Source: JAUXJB01 sp965226855
GTDB taxonomy: Bacteria > Myxococcota_A > UBA9160 > SZUA-336
Reading direction: 5' to 3'
DNA length: 64,000 nucleotides
NCBI GenBank assembly: GCA_965226855.1
Contig: CBDDEE010000024.1
Location: forward strand, 1 to 64,000
Of the stretch, positions 34,683-43,388 are shown in pieces. A program made the translations under genes and the position numbers. The notes beneath the pieces are model-generated. The model had not been told where the DNA came from and did not search any database. It was given only the letters and a program-made list of their open reading frames with translations. Position 1 is the first letter of the stretch. Each line of letters starts with the position of its first letter.

Positions 34683-35250
34683 GGCGCTCCTCTTCGCGAT
34701 CGAAGAACGCCTCGAGGCCCTCGCGCACCAGGTCCTCGGTCTCGGAGATCTGCTCCGACAGCTCGTCGCTCATATCCCCCATAGCCTCGATGTAGCCGCG
34801 GCCCTCCGCCAGGCCTTGCTCGAAGCCGCGCTGTACTTCCTGCTTGAACCGGGCGAAGTCCTCCAGGTCTGCGTCGGGATTGCTCATCCGAAACGCCCGG
34901 GTGATGTAGCCGGTGATGCCCCCCAGAATGCGCTCCGCCGTGGCGGCCGCCGAGAAGTCGTCCGGGATCTCGATCGATTCGAGATACTCGCTGCGTCCCG
35001 CCTGCTCGTAGACCGGGTAGTCCAGGCCGAAGATCCCTTCCTCGACGCCACCGAAGGTTGCACGCAGCAGCTCGGCCTCGAGCCGCAGCCTGTTTCCGCG
35101 GGCGGAGATCTCGAGCTCTTGCGTCTCCCCGGGCGTCGCTTCCCTTACTTTGCGTGCGATCTGGGTCTTCTTGGGCTGGCTATCGTCGAAGATCAGGCGT
35201 TCCAATCCCCTGGAGAGCTCGGGTCCGGCCTTGGGTGTGTAGATGGGCAT
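34672..35250 (-). CDS. DUF5610-like protein
   Basis: 192 residues from ATG 35250, chosen because GGAGGCGAG lies just upstream; a longer start at 35313 is possible. The C-terminal 100 residues follow the DUF5610 pattern: AAATAERILGGITGYITRAF, FKQEVQRGFEQGLAEGRGYI, then TEDLVREGLEAFF. The N-terminal half is acidic and unassigned. There is no signal peptide. Its function is unknown. The last bases overlap the M20 gene on the other strand. Confidence 0.6.
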   Translation of the reverse strand: MPIYTPKAGPELSRGLERLIFDDSQPKKTQIARKVREATPGETQELEISARGNRLRLEAELLRATFGGVEEGIFGLDYPVYEQAGRSEYLESIEIPDDFSAAATAERILGGITGYITRAFRMSNPDADLEDFARFKQEVQRGFEQGLAEGRGYIEAMGDMSDELSEQISETEDLVREGLEAFFDREEERLSA

Positions 35251-35362
35251 CACCTCGCCTCCGTAGCGGCAGTGTCGCTCCTTCATCGGTTGTCGATTGG
35301 CGAACTTGAGCACGGGCTTTGCGAACCGGCACCTCCTGTCGCGGGGCGGTACGCTGTTCGCC

Positions 35363-36142
35363 GTGATCCGGCTCGAGGATCTGACGAAGCGCTACGGCAC
35401 AACCCTGGCGGTCGACGGCCTGTCACTGGAGGTGGGTCGGGGGGAGCTCCTGGTCCTCCTCGGGAGCTCGGGCTGCGGCAAGACCACGACGCTCAAAATG
35501 ATCAATCGTCTGATCGAGCCCACGAGCGGTCGGGTCTGGATCGGCGGCCAGGCTGCGAGCAGCCTGGAGCCGCACCTGCTGCGCCGACAGATCGGTTACT
35601 GCTTTCAGCAGATCGGGCTGTTCCCGCACCTCTCCGTGACGGAGAACATAGAGGTCACGCCTCGTCTGCTCGGTTGGTCCGAAGAGGAGCGCGGGGTCCG
35701 GGTCGATGAGCTCCTCGCCCTGGTGGAGCTCGAGGCTGAGAGCTTTCGGGAACGCATGCCCAACGAGCTCTCCGGTGGCCAGCAGCAGCGCGTCGGCATC
35801 GCCCGAGCCCTGGCCGCGCGTCCCGAGGTCCTGCTGATGGACGAGCCTTTCGGCTCGCTCGATCCGCTCACGCGGGATCGGCTGCAACAGCGCCTGAAGG
35901 CGATCCAGCGTGAGCTTGCGATCAGCATCGTCTTCGTCACGCACGACATGGTCGAGGCGCTCGTGCTCGGTGATCGAATCGCTGTGATGGATGCGGGGCG
36001 CCTCGTGCAGGTCGGCTCGCCGCAGGAGCTGCTGCTGGCTCCCGACGGCCCCATCGTGGTCGCGCTCATGGAGACTCCACGCCGCCAGGTCGAGCAGGTA
36101 GAAGCTCTGCTCGGCGTCGGTCCACGAAGCGGACCGGCATGA
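35363..36142 (+). CDS. Osmoprotectant (glycine betaine/choline) ABC transporter ATPase
   Basis: 259 residues from GTG 35363 (IRLEDLTKRYGTTLAVDGLS). Walker A GSSGCGKTTTLKMINRL, Q-loop CFQQIGLFPHLSV, signature LSGGQQQRVGIARALAA, Walker B VLLMDEPFGSLD and switch VFVTHDMVEAL are all present. The TLKMINRLIEPTSG stretch is typical of OpuCA/ProV-like ATPases. The CBS domains found at the C-terminus of OpuCA are absent. It overlaps the permease gene by four bases. Confidence 0.92.
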   Translation: MIRLEDLTKRYGTTLAVDGLSLEVGRGELLVLLGSSGCGKTTTLKMINRLIEPTSGRVWIGGQAASSLEPHLLRRQIGYCFQQIGLFPHLSVTENIEVTPRLLGWSEEERGVRVDELLALVELEAESFRERMPNELSGGQQQRVGIARALAARPEVLLMDEPFGSLDPLTRDRLQQRLKAIQRELAISIVFVTHDMVEALVLGDRIAVMDAGRLVQVGSPQELLLAPDGPIVVALMETPRRQVEQVEALLGVGPRSGPA

Positions 36143-37692
36143 GCGAGCAGCTCGCCCTGCTCCCGGGCTACCTCACGGCGCACCTGCAGCTCTCGCTGCT
36201 CGCACTGCTCTTCGGAACGCTGATCAGCATGCCGCTCGGGATCTGGATCACTCGGCGACCATCGCTCGCCCAGGGCGTCCTCGCGACCGTGGGCGTGGTC
36301 CAGACGATTCCCAGCCTCGCCCTGCTCGCGCTCATGGTCCCCGCCCTCGCCGCGCTCAGCGCTCTCACGACGTCGTCGTTCGGCTTCGAGCTCCGGAGCA
36401 TCGGCTTCCTGCCCGCACTGATCGCGCTCACCCTCTACAGCATGCTGCCGATCGTCCAAACGACCGTGGCGGGGATCAACGGGGTGGATCCGGCGCTCTC
36501 AGAAGCCGCGCTCGGCGTGGGGATGACGGAGCGGCAGAAGCTCTTGCGCGTCGAGCTTCCACTCGCCCTGCCGGTCATGGTGGCGGGAGTTCGCACGGCG
36601 ACGGTGTGGGTCGTCGGAACGGCGACGCTCTCGACTACCGTGGGCGCGACCAGCCTTGGCAACTACATCTTCAGCGGGCTGCAGACTCGCAACCTGAGCG
36701 CGGTGCTGGTCGGCTGCGTAGCGGCCGCGGGCCTGGCGGTTCTGCTCGACCAGGTCATCCGCACGCTCGAGCTCGGCGTGCGGGCGCGCCGGCGTGGATT
36801 GCTCGCGCTGGCTGCAAGCGTCATGGGCGCGCTCTACGTGTTTACCGCGGGCTCCTTCGTCTGGGAGCGCATGGGAGAGCCCGTTCGGCGCGTCGCGATA
36901 GGATCGAAAACCTTCACCGAGCAGTACATCCTGAGCGAGTTCCTCTCGCTCTGGATCGAGAATGAGACCGGAAGACCGACGCGCGCCGTGCAGTCGCTCG
37001 GCTCCACGGTGCTCTTCGACGCGCTCAGAGCCGGCGACGTTGATCTCTACGTCGACTATTCCGGGACCATTTGGGCCACGATCCTGGAGCGCGACGGCCT
37101 CGCCCGCAGCCGTGCCTCCGTTCTGCAGGAGGTGCGGGAGGCGCTGCCCGAGGAGTACGGTGTCGTCGTCGCCGCCGCGTTTGGCTTCGAGAACACGTAT
37201 GCCTTGGCCATGCGCGAGGATCTCGCACTCGAGCTCGGCGTGCGTAGCATCAGCGACCTGGTCGCAGTCGCCGGATCGCTCGAGATTGGAGGCGATTACG
37301 AGTTCTTCGTGCGCCCCGAGTGGAAGGCCCTGCGGGACACGTACGGGCTCGGCTTTCGTGTACAGCGCAGCATGGACTCCTCGCTGATGTACCAGGCCGC
37401 GGCCTCCGGAGAGGTCGACGTGATCAGTGCGTTCTCGACGGACGGTCGCATCGCCGCCTTTGAGCTGCGCCTGCTCGAGGACGATCGAGGCGTCATTCCT
37501 CCCTACGATGCGATCGTGCTCGTCGGACCGCGCCTGGCGCGGGAAGCGCCAGACGTCGTCCGGGCGCTGCAGCGGCTGGAAGGCAGCCTCGACGAGAGCG
37601 CGATCCAGCGGCTGAACCTCGAGGTGGACGAGCGGGGGCGCGGTCCCGGAGAGGTGGCCCGGACGCTCTTCCTTGAGCTGCGTCCGGAGTGA
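36139..37692 (+). CDS. Osmoprotectant ABC transporter permease fused to substrate-binding protein
   Basis: 517 residues. Residues 1-215 are an OpuCB/ProW-like permease with about six membrane spans and the EAA loop (LSEAALGVGMTERQKLLRVE). Residues 225-250 form one more span. Residues 255-517 are an OpuAC/OpuBC-type binding domain (VAIGSKTFTEQYILSEFLSL; DLYVDYSGTIWATI; VDVISAFSTDGRIAA). The fusion anchors the binding domain outside the inner membrane. It imports glycine betaine, choline or similar osmolytes with the ATPase upstream. Both parts of a complete importer are thus in two genes. Confidence 0.92.
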   Translation: MSEQLALLPGYLTAHLQLSLLALLFGTLISMPLGIWITRRPSLAQGVLATVGVVQTIPSLALLALMVPALAALSALTTSSFGFELRSIGFLPALIALTLYSMLPIVQTTVAGINGVDPALSEAALGVGMTERQKLLRVELPLALPVMVAGVRTATVWVVGTATLSTTVGATSLGNYIFSGLQTRNLSAVLVGCVAAAGLAVLLDQVIRTLELGVRARRRGLLALAASVMGALYVFTAGSFVWERMGEPVRRVAIGSKTFTEQYILSEFLSLWIENETGRPTRAVQSLGSTVLFDALRAGDVDLYVDYSGTIWATILERDGLARSRASVLQEVREALPEEYGVVVAAAFGFENTYALAMREDLALELGVRSISDLVAVAGSLEIGGDYEFFVRPEWKALRDTYGLGFRVQRSMDSSLMYQAAASGEVDVISAFSTDGRIAAFELRLLEDDRGVIPPYDAIVLVGPRLAREAPDVVRALQRLEGSLDESAIQRLNLEVDERGRGPGEVARTLFLELRPE

Positions 37693-37696
37693 CCCC

Positions 37697-38875
37697 TCAC
37701 TCCCGGAACGCGACCCGGTAAACCATCCCGGCGAAGTCGTCGGACACGTAGATCATGCCGTCCGGTCCTTGCGCCACGTCGACGGGGCGACCGATCACGT
37801 CTTCGTCTACCTCGAAGCCGACGAGGAAGTCGCGCTCACGGATCGATCCGTCCTCTGCCCAGTGGAGCGAGACGACCTTGTAGCCGTCCTTCTCGGTGCG
37901 GTTCCACGAGCCGTGCAGCGCCACCAGCGCTGAGCCGACCAGCTCGGGCGGTGTGGATTCCTCGCGCAGGAAGGCGATCCCTAGCGGTGCGGTATGCGCC
38001 GCGAACCCGTGCACGGGAGGAATGGAGCCCTCGATCCGTTCCTCGTTTCCCGCCCCCAGGTCGGGGTCCGGCACGCGGTCGCCGTTGGCGAAGGGCCAGC
38101 CGTAGAAGCCGCCACGCTCGACCCGATTGAGCTCGCAGGGCGGGAAGTTGTCACCGAGCAGATCGCGGCCGTTATCGGTCGCGAAGAGCTCTCCTGTGCC
38201 GGGGCGCCAGTCGAAGCCCACGGCGTTGCGAAGTCCCGTGGCGTAGAGCTCCGGCTCGCTGCCGTCGGCCTGGAAGCGGAGGATCGCCGCACGCCGGGGG
38301 TCGCGCTCCTCGCACACGTTGCAGCTCGATCCGACGGAGACGTAGAGCATGCCGTCGGGTCCAATGCGGACGGTGCGCGACCAGTGGTTTCCGCCGGAGG
38401 GAAGCCCGGTAGCGATCCGCTCGTACTCTCCAAGGAGGCGGCGCGCGGCGGCATCGAAACGGACCCGGCCGATCGCGTCCATCTCCGCGATGTAGAGCCA
38501 GCCGTCGTGGAGCTCCAGGCCGTGGGGCCGGTTCAAATCGCCGATCAGGACTCGCGTCCCATCCGCGCGACCGTCGGCGTTCGCGTCGCGCTCGAGCAAC
38601 GAGACGTGACCTGCGCGGGGCTGGCTCACGAGCAAGTCCCCCGTCGGTGTGAAACGCAGGAAGCGGGCGTTCGGAAGCCCGCTCGCATACTCGGCAACGG
38701 AGAAGCCCTCCGGCACCACGAGCCGGCTCTGGATGACGTCGGCCTCGGGTGGGGCCGCGCCCCGCAGCATCTGTAGGATCGGGGCGTTCACCGCGTAGCG
38801 CTCGGGCAAGAGCACATTGCAGGCCCCAACGCCGGCCGCAAGGAGGACGACGAGAGAGAGGAGGATTCGCATCAT
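37697..38875 (-). CDS. PQQ-dependent sugar (sorbosone/glucose-type) dehydrogenase lipoprotein
   Basis: 392 residues. The start MRILLSLVVLLAAGVGAC has a lipobox ending GAC. The six-bladed beta-propeller shows repeated patterns: EGFSVAEYASGLPNARFLRF, NRPHGLELHDGWLYIAE, SGGNHWSRTVRIGPDGMLYV, GLRNAVGFDWRPGTGELFAT, FYGWPFANG, DVAQGPDGMIYVSDD. The motif GGNHW with the downstream Arg fits soluble aldose/sorbosone dehydrogenases. The substrate and whether PQQ is bound cannot be confirmed here. It overlaps the LLM gene stop upstream by four bases and converges on the transporter gene. Confidence 0.85.
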   Translation of the reverse strand: MMRILLSLVVLLAAGVGACNVLLPERYAVNAPILQMLRGAAPPEADVIQSRLVVPEGFSVAEYASGLPNARFLRFTPTGDLLVSQPRAGHVSLLERDANADGRADGTRVLIGDLNRPHGLELHDGWLYIAEMDAIGRVRFDAAARRLLGEYERIATGLPSGGNHWSRTVRIGPDGMLYVSVGSSCNVCEERDPRRAAILRFQADGSEPELYATGLRNAVGFDWRPGTGELFATDNGRDLLGDNFPPCELNRVERGGFYGWPFANGDRVPDPDLGAGNEERIEGSIPPVHGFAAHTAPLGIAFLREESTPPELVGSALVALHGSWNRTEKDGYKVVSLHWAEDGSIRERDFLVGFEVDEDVIGRPVDVAQGPDGMIYVSDDFAGMVYRVAFRE

Positions 38876-40032
38876 GGCTCTGCGACGCGAGGCAGCACCT
38901 TCGAGTAGAAGCTCTCGATAGAGTGCATCAGGTCCGCGTGCGGTATGCAGGAGTTGTACTGCCACGCGAAGAGCCACTTGGCCGGGAGACGCTCGAGCAG
39001 TCGCTCGAGCTGGCGGGTCACGGTGTCTGCGGAGCCGACCAGCGCGAGCCCTTCCCGGAACAGGTCGGGACGCTCGCCCGTTGCGGGATCCACGAGCCCG
39101 CGCGAGAAGCCGAAGGGCTCGAACCACGCTGCTCCCACGAAGGCGGCGCTGTTCGACCAGAGGCGCTGCGCCTCCTCGTCGCTGTCGGCCACGATGACGT
39201 CGCGGAGCACCCCCACGCCCTCTCCGATGGCACGCCCGGACGCCTCGGCGTAGAGCTCGAACAGGTGACGCTCCAGGCTCGGGTGGAGGGGGGGCAGGAT
39301 CGCGGTGACGCCCTCCTCGGCGCACCAGCGGATGCTCCGCTCCGAGGAGGCGAAGGGCTGGAACAGCGGCGGGTGCGGCTTTTGAACGGGCTTCGGCACG
39401 ACCCCGACCGCCTTCAGTAGGTTGCCCTCGACGCCGGCGCCGTGGCGCCGCGTGGACTCCATGTCCCAGGGGGTGTCGCCCGCAGGCACGCGCCAGTACT
39501 TTCCCTGGAACTCGAGCAGCTCGTCCGTCCAGGCCTGCTTGATGATGCGGAAGCTCTCTTCGAAGGCCGCGCGGTTCGCCGCGTCGATCTCATCGTGCTC
39601 GTGGGGGAGGGCGCCGTGAATGCCGTGCATCTGCTGCGCCATGATGTCCACCCAGCGACGCTGGTAGCCGCGCGCGAAGCCCGCGCAGGCCCGTCCGCCC
39701 GTCATCCGGTCCAGCATGGCGATGTCCTCCGCAACACGGATCGGGTTGTTGGCAGGGAGAACGATCCCCAGCTGCCCAACACGCAGACGCTTCGTCTGCA
39801 TGCCGATGAAGAGGTCGAGCATGACTGGGTTGTTCGAGAGCTCGAAGCCCTCGATGTGGAAGTGGTGCTCCGTAAAGCTGATGGAGTCGTAGCCGAGCTC
39901 GTCCGCGAGCACGGCCTGCTCGCTGATCTCGGCGAGCATTCGGTCGTAGAGCTCGCCCCGTGTACCGGCCATGCCGGACTCGATCTCTGCGCGATTGCCG
40001 ACGATCGGCAGGTAGAAGAGGGACGTTTTCAT
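38872..40032 (-). CDS. LLM-class flavin-dependent oxidoreductase
   Basis: 386 residues. Typical luciferase-like patterns: ELGYDSISFTEHHFHIEGFE, RLRVGQLGIVLPANNPIRVA, DMLDRMTGGRACAGFARGYQ-type segment and KPHPPLFQPFASSERSIRW. EHHF at the start of strand 2 is seen in flavin monooxygenases. It likely uses reduced FMN from a separate reductase; none is adjacent. Neighbours are the sugar dehydrogenase (overlapping stop) and an SDR 22 bases upstream in the same direction, so the three may form an operon. Confidence 0.88.
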   Translation of the reverse strand: MKTSLFYLPIVGNRAEIESGMAGTRGELYDRMLAEISEQAVLADELGYDSISFTEHHFHIEGFELSNNPVMLDLFIGMQTKRLRVGQLGIVLPANNPIRVAEDIAMLDRMTGGRACAGFARGYQRRWVDIMAQQMHGIHGALPHEHDEIDAANRAAFEESFRIIKQAWTDELLEFQGKYWRVPAGDTPWDMESTRRHGAGVEGNLLKAVGVVPKPVQKPHPPLFQPFASSERSIRWCAEEGVTAILPPLHPSLERHLFELYAEASGRAIGEGVGVLRDVIVADSDEEAQRLWSNSAAFVGAAWFEPFGFSRGLVDPATGERPDLFREGLALVGSADTVTRQLERLLERLPAKWLFAWQYNSCIPHADLMHSIESFYSKVLPRVAEP

Positions 40033-40054
40033 GGCGCCTGATCGTATGCCAGGC

Positions 40055-40798
40055 TCAGGCCATGGTCAGGCCGCCGCTCACGGACAAGGTCTGTCCCGTG
40101 ATGAAGCCGGCGGCCTCTGAGGCCAGAAAGGCAACGGCGGGCGCGATGTCGTCTGCGGTGCCGAGCCGCTTCATCGGGACGCTGCGCTCCATTGCGGCGA
40201 TCACGCGGTCGGAGTCCGGGTTGGCCTGAATGATCTGGTCGAGCAGCGGCGTCTGGGTCGGACCGGGACAGACCGAGTTCGCAGTGACACCGCGGCGTGC
40301 AGACTCGCGGGCGATCGTTTTGGTGAAGGCGATCAGCCCGCCTTTCGCTGCGGAGTAGACCGCCTCGAGCGACGAGCCCACGCGCCCAGCGTCCGACGCG
40401 ATGTTCACGATGCGGCCACGACCGCGCCCGAGCATGCCGGGGAGCACCTGGCGTGTCACGCGGATCGGGCCCTCGAGGTTGATCCCGAGCACGCGACGCG
40501 TGAACTCCTCATCCGTCTCAACGAAGGGCTTGAGCTCGTCCCAGCCCGCGCAGTTGACGCAGACGTCTACCTGGCCGAGGCGCTCCTCGGTCTCCTGTAC
40601 GGCGGCAACCACGGAGGCGGGGTCCGTGACGTCGAGCACTATCGCGAGACCGTCGATCTCTTTGGCCATTACTTCGCCGGCCGCCGACGACAGGTCCGCG
40701 ACTGCCACTCGTGTGCCGTCCGCAGCGAGAGCGCGGCAGATCGCGCCTCCGATCCCGCCCGCGCCGCCAGTCACGAATGCCACCCTCGAATCGCTCAT
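40055..40798 (-). CDS. Short-chain dehydrogenase/reductase (FabG-like)
   Basis: 247 residues from ATG 40798 with GGAGGG before it. Cofactor motif TGGAGGIGGAICRALA, NCAGW (NAG variant), catalytic Ser in NIASDAG and YSAAKGG (YxxxK). SVCPGPTQTPL and GQTLSVSGG complete the pattern. Most like NAD-dependent acyl-alcohol or 2-hydroxycyclohexane-carbonyl dehydrogenases. The Asp after the second strand (VADLS) suggests NAD(H) preference. Heads the minus-strand group with the LLM and sugar dehydrogenase genes. Confidence 0.9.
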   Translation of the reverse strand: MSDSRVAFVTGGAGGIGGAICRALAADGTRVAVADLSSAAGEVMAKEIDGLAIVLDVTDPASVVAAVQETEERLGQVDVCVNCAGWDELKPFVETDEEFTRRVLGINLEGPIRVTRQVLPGMLGRGRGRIVNIASDAGRVGSSLEAVYSAAKGGLIAFTKTIARESARRGVTANSVCPGPTQTPLLDQIIQANPDSDRVIAAMERSVPMKRLGTADDIAPAVAFLASEAAGFITGQTLSVSGGLTMA

Positions 40799-40820
40799 GT
40801 TTCTTCCCTCCGGACCACAC

Positions 40821-40828
40821 ACTATACT
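40821..40828. promoter_or_regulatory. Candidate overlapping divergent promoters
   Basis: ACTATACT gives TATACT on the plus strand (towards the TPR gene) and TATAGT on the minus strand (towards the SDR). It lies in the 83-base gap between these divergent genes. The -35 boxes are not clear. Confidence 0.35.
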
Positions 40829-40881
40829 GGCATAGGCCGGAGACGGTACGCGTGCGCCAGGGAAGATTGGAGAGGGTAGAC

Positions 40882-41577
40882 GTGACGAAGAGACTCGGAG
40901 CAGTGTTGGCAATGTTCGTTCTCCTACCGGGCTTTGCGCTCGCGGCGGGCGGCGGCGGCATGGGCGGTGGCGGCATGGGCGGGTCGTCGATGCGCGACCC
41001 CTCGCCTCGCCGCACGCCCGAGGAGATCGCGCAGTCCCGCTACAACGCTGGACTGAAGAAGCGCGACAAGGCTTGGAGATACGAGGCCAAAGGCGCGAAA
41101 GCCGATTCCGAGAAGAAACGAGGCAAGCTCGAGGCCAAGGCACAGAAGCAGTACAGAAAGGCGATCAAGAACTTTCGGCGCGCCGTGGAGAAGAACCCGC
41201 TCCTCTATCAGGCCCACAGCAGTCTGGGCTACGCGCTCCGCCGCACCGGAGAGTACGAGGCGGCCCTCCAAGCTTACGACGAGGCGCTGCGACTGCAGCC
41301 GGCCTACGCGGAGGCGATCGAATACCGCGCCGAAGCCTACCTCGGCCTGAACCGGCTCGATCAGGTGAAGGCGGCTTACGTGCAGCTGTTCGGCCTGGAT
41401 CGCGCCCGCGCCGACGAGCTGATGCCGGCAATGCAAGCCTTCCTGGAGCAGCGAGAGCGCGAGCAGGATGGACTGGCGCGCGAGACTCTGGCGGAGTTCG
41501 CCACCTGGGTCCGAGAACGTCGCGAGATCGCTCAGCAGACCGCACGTCTCTCGGAGGCGGAAGCCGGCCGCTGGTAG
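40882..41577 (+). CDS. Periplasmic TPR-repeat protein
   Basis: 231 residues from GTG (TKRLGAVLAMFVLLPGFALA signal peptide). A Gly/Met-rich stretch follows (GGGGMGGGGMGGSSM), then a lysine-rich helix and about three TPR repeats between residues 85 and 190 (NPLLYQAHSSLGYALRRTGE; YEAALQAYDEALRLQPAYAE). The C-terminal helix is charged. Likely a scaffold in the periplasm; the partner may be the di-heme peroxidase that follows immediately. Confidence 0.85.
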   Translation: MTKRLGAVLAMFVLLPGFALAAGGGGMGGGGMGGSSMRDPSPRRTPEEIAQSRYNAGLKKRDKAWRYEAKGAKADSEKKRGKLEAKAQKQYRKAIKNFRRAVEKNPLLYQAHSSLGYALRRTGEYEAALQAYDEALRLQPAYAEAIEYRAEAYLGLNRLDQVKAAYVQLFGLDRARADELMPAMQAFLEQREREQDGLARETLAEFATWVRERREIAQQTARLSEAEAGRW

Positions 41578-42712
41578 GAGCGCGCGCTCTCCTCGCCTGC
41601 TGCGCACTGTCCGGGGCCAGCCTCTTCGCGTGCGGGCAGCGCGCTGCGCCGCATGAGCCGCCGGCTCCTGAAGCGTTCGAGTGGTCGCTGCCTCCTGGCT
41701 TCCCGACGCCGGCCGTGCCCTCGGGGAATCCCATGTCGGCTGCAAAGGTCGAGCTGGGGCGACACCTCTTCTACGAGCTCCGGCTGTCGGGCAATGCGAG
41801 CGTCTCCTGCGCGTCATGCCACCGACAGGAGCTCGCCTTTACCGACGGGCTACCGCGCGCTCTCGGGTCAACCGGCGAGCTGCATCCGCGCAGCTCGATG
41901 ACACTGACCAATGTCGCCTACAACGCGACCTTTACGTGGGCAACCCGAACCTCGAGAGCCTCGAGGATCAGATCCGCATCCCCCTTCTGAACGAGAATCC
42001 GATCGAGCTCGGAGTTGCGGGGAACGAGCACCTCGTGCTGGCCCAGCTGCGGGATGCGCCTGGCTACGAGGAACTCTTTCGCGCTGCTTTTTCGGAGGTC
42101 GCCGATCCGATCGCAATCGACAACGTCATCAAGGCGCTCGCGAGCTTCTCCCGTATCCTGATCTCGGGCAACTCGGCGTACGATCGCCTCGTGTACTTCG
42201 ACGAGAGCGAGGGTCTCTCGGCACCCGCCCGGCGTGGCATGCGTCTGTTTTTCTCCGAGCGGACGGGGTGCTCGAAGTGCCACGAGGGCTTCAATTTCTC
42301 GGGGCCGGTGCGGTACCGCGGAGCCGCCACACCCGGCGCCTTCCACAACACCGGCCTGTACAACCTGGCGGGGCGGGGGCTCTATCCCCCTCTCAATCCC
42401 GGTCTGCGGGCGTTCAGCGGACAGCCCGCGGACACGGGCCGCTTTCGTGCGCCGACGCTCCGCAACGTCGGGCTCACGGCTCCCTACATGCACGACGGCA
42501 GCATCGCGACGCTAGAAGAGGTGATCGACCACTACGCGGCGGGAGGCCGGGGAACCGGTGCAGCTCGGGGGACGCCGAAACCGTACACGAGCCCGCTCAT
42601 CCGCCGCTTCGTGGCGAACGAGCAGGAGCGAGCCGACCTCGTCCATTTCTTGCATAGCCTGACCGACCAGAGCTTCGTCCGGGACACGCGTTTTGCGAGT
42701 CCGTTCGAGTGA
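41571..42712 (+). CDS. Di-heme cytochrome c peroxidase/MauG-family lipoprotein, one-base frameshift
   Basis: Two c-type heme sites: CASCH (about 41811) and CSKCH (about 42272). Signal peptide and lipobox are suggested by RALLACCALSGASLFAC. The pattern VELGRHLFYELRLSGNASVS, PRSSMTLTNVAYNATFTW, then GNPNLESLEDQIRIPLLNEN and TLRNVGLTAPYMHDGSIATL is the MbnH/MauG/CcpA family. The frame slips at a G3 run (41938-41940): one more G restores it. No ATG/GTG/TTG start is found; CTG at 41571 is the only candidate. Members reduce peroxide or modify other proteins. Iron permease and TPR genes flank it. Confidence 0.85.
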
Positions 42713-42765
42713 ACCGAGCGTCCCGCTCTTGTTGTACTGAGGAGAACGTGGTTTGATCGCGTTCT

Positions 42766-43380
42766 CTGAGCGACCTCACCGTCGACTTTTACTGGGACGT
42801 GGGCAGCACGAACACCTACTTCGCGGTGTTCCTGCTTCCCGCTGTCCTCGAGCGCACGGGCGGGCGGGCGAACTTCGTGCCGTTCAATCTCGGCTACGTG
42901 TTCCGCAAGCACGGCTACGCGCTCGGGCAGGAGTCCCGCACGAAGATGCGGCAGCGCCGTCGCGACTTGGAGCGCTGGGCGGAGTACACCGGCTTGCCCT
43001 TCCGCGTTCCCGCGCAGTTCCCCATCAAGACGAGCCGTGCCCTGCGTGGTGCGATCGCCATGCGCCGCTGGGGTCAGGAAGAGTCCTACATCCGCGCCAT
43101 CTTCCGCTCCTACTGGGAGCGCGGCGTGAACGTCGCCGACTACGACGCGCTGCGACCGATCGCGGCGGAGCTCGGCGTGGATCCCGACGAGTTCGAGAAA
43201 GAGAGCGAGAGTGAGCCGGCGCGTCAGGAGCTCATCCGCGCCACGAGCGAGGGCCTCGAGCGCGGCGTCTTCGGAGCGCCGACCTTTTGCGTTGGCGACG
43301 AGCTGTTCTGGGGGAAGGATCGACTCGACTTTCTGGAACGGGAGCTCGTGCGGCAGGCCGAATCCGACCAGAACGGCTGA
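42766..43380 (+). CDS. 2-hydroxychromene-2-carboxylate isomerase-like (DsbA/kappa-GST fold) protein
   Basis: About 204 residues if CTG 42766 is the start (SDLTVDFYWDVGSTNTYFAV); the first standard start, GTG 42799, would cut off the first strand, which carries the conserved YWDVGSTNT active site. GAGGAGAA lies about 25 bases upstream. The domain continues with LGYVFRKHGYALGQ, a helical insert and GVFGAPTFCVGDELFWGKDR, the family's C-terminal signature. Members bind glutathione and isomerise naphthalene-pathway intermediates; no other such genes are near, so the function may be a general thiol isomerase. Confidence 0.8.
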   Translation: MSDLTVDFYWDVGSTNTYFAVFLLPAVLERTGGRANFVPFNLGYVFRKHGYALGQESRTKMRQRRRDLERWAEYTGLPFRVPAQFPIKTSRALRGAIAMRRWGQEESYIRAIFRSYWERGVNVADYDALRPIAAELGVDPDEFEKESESEPARQELIRATSEGLERGVFGAPTFCVGDELFWGKDRLDFLERELVRQAESDQNG

Positions 43381-43388
43381 GGCGGTTG

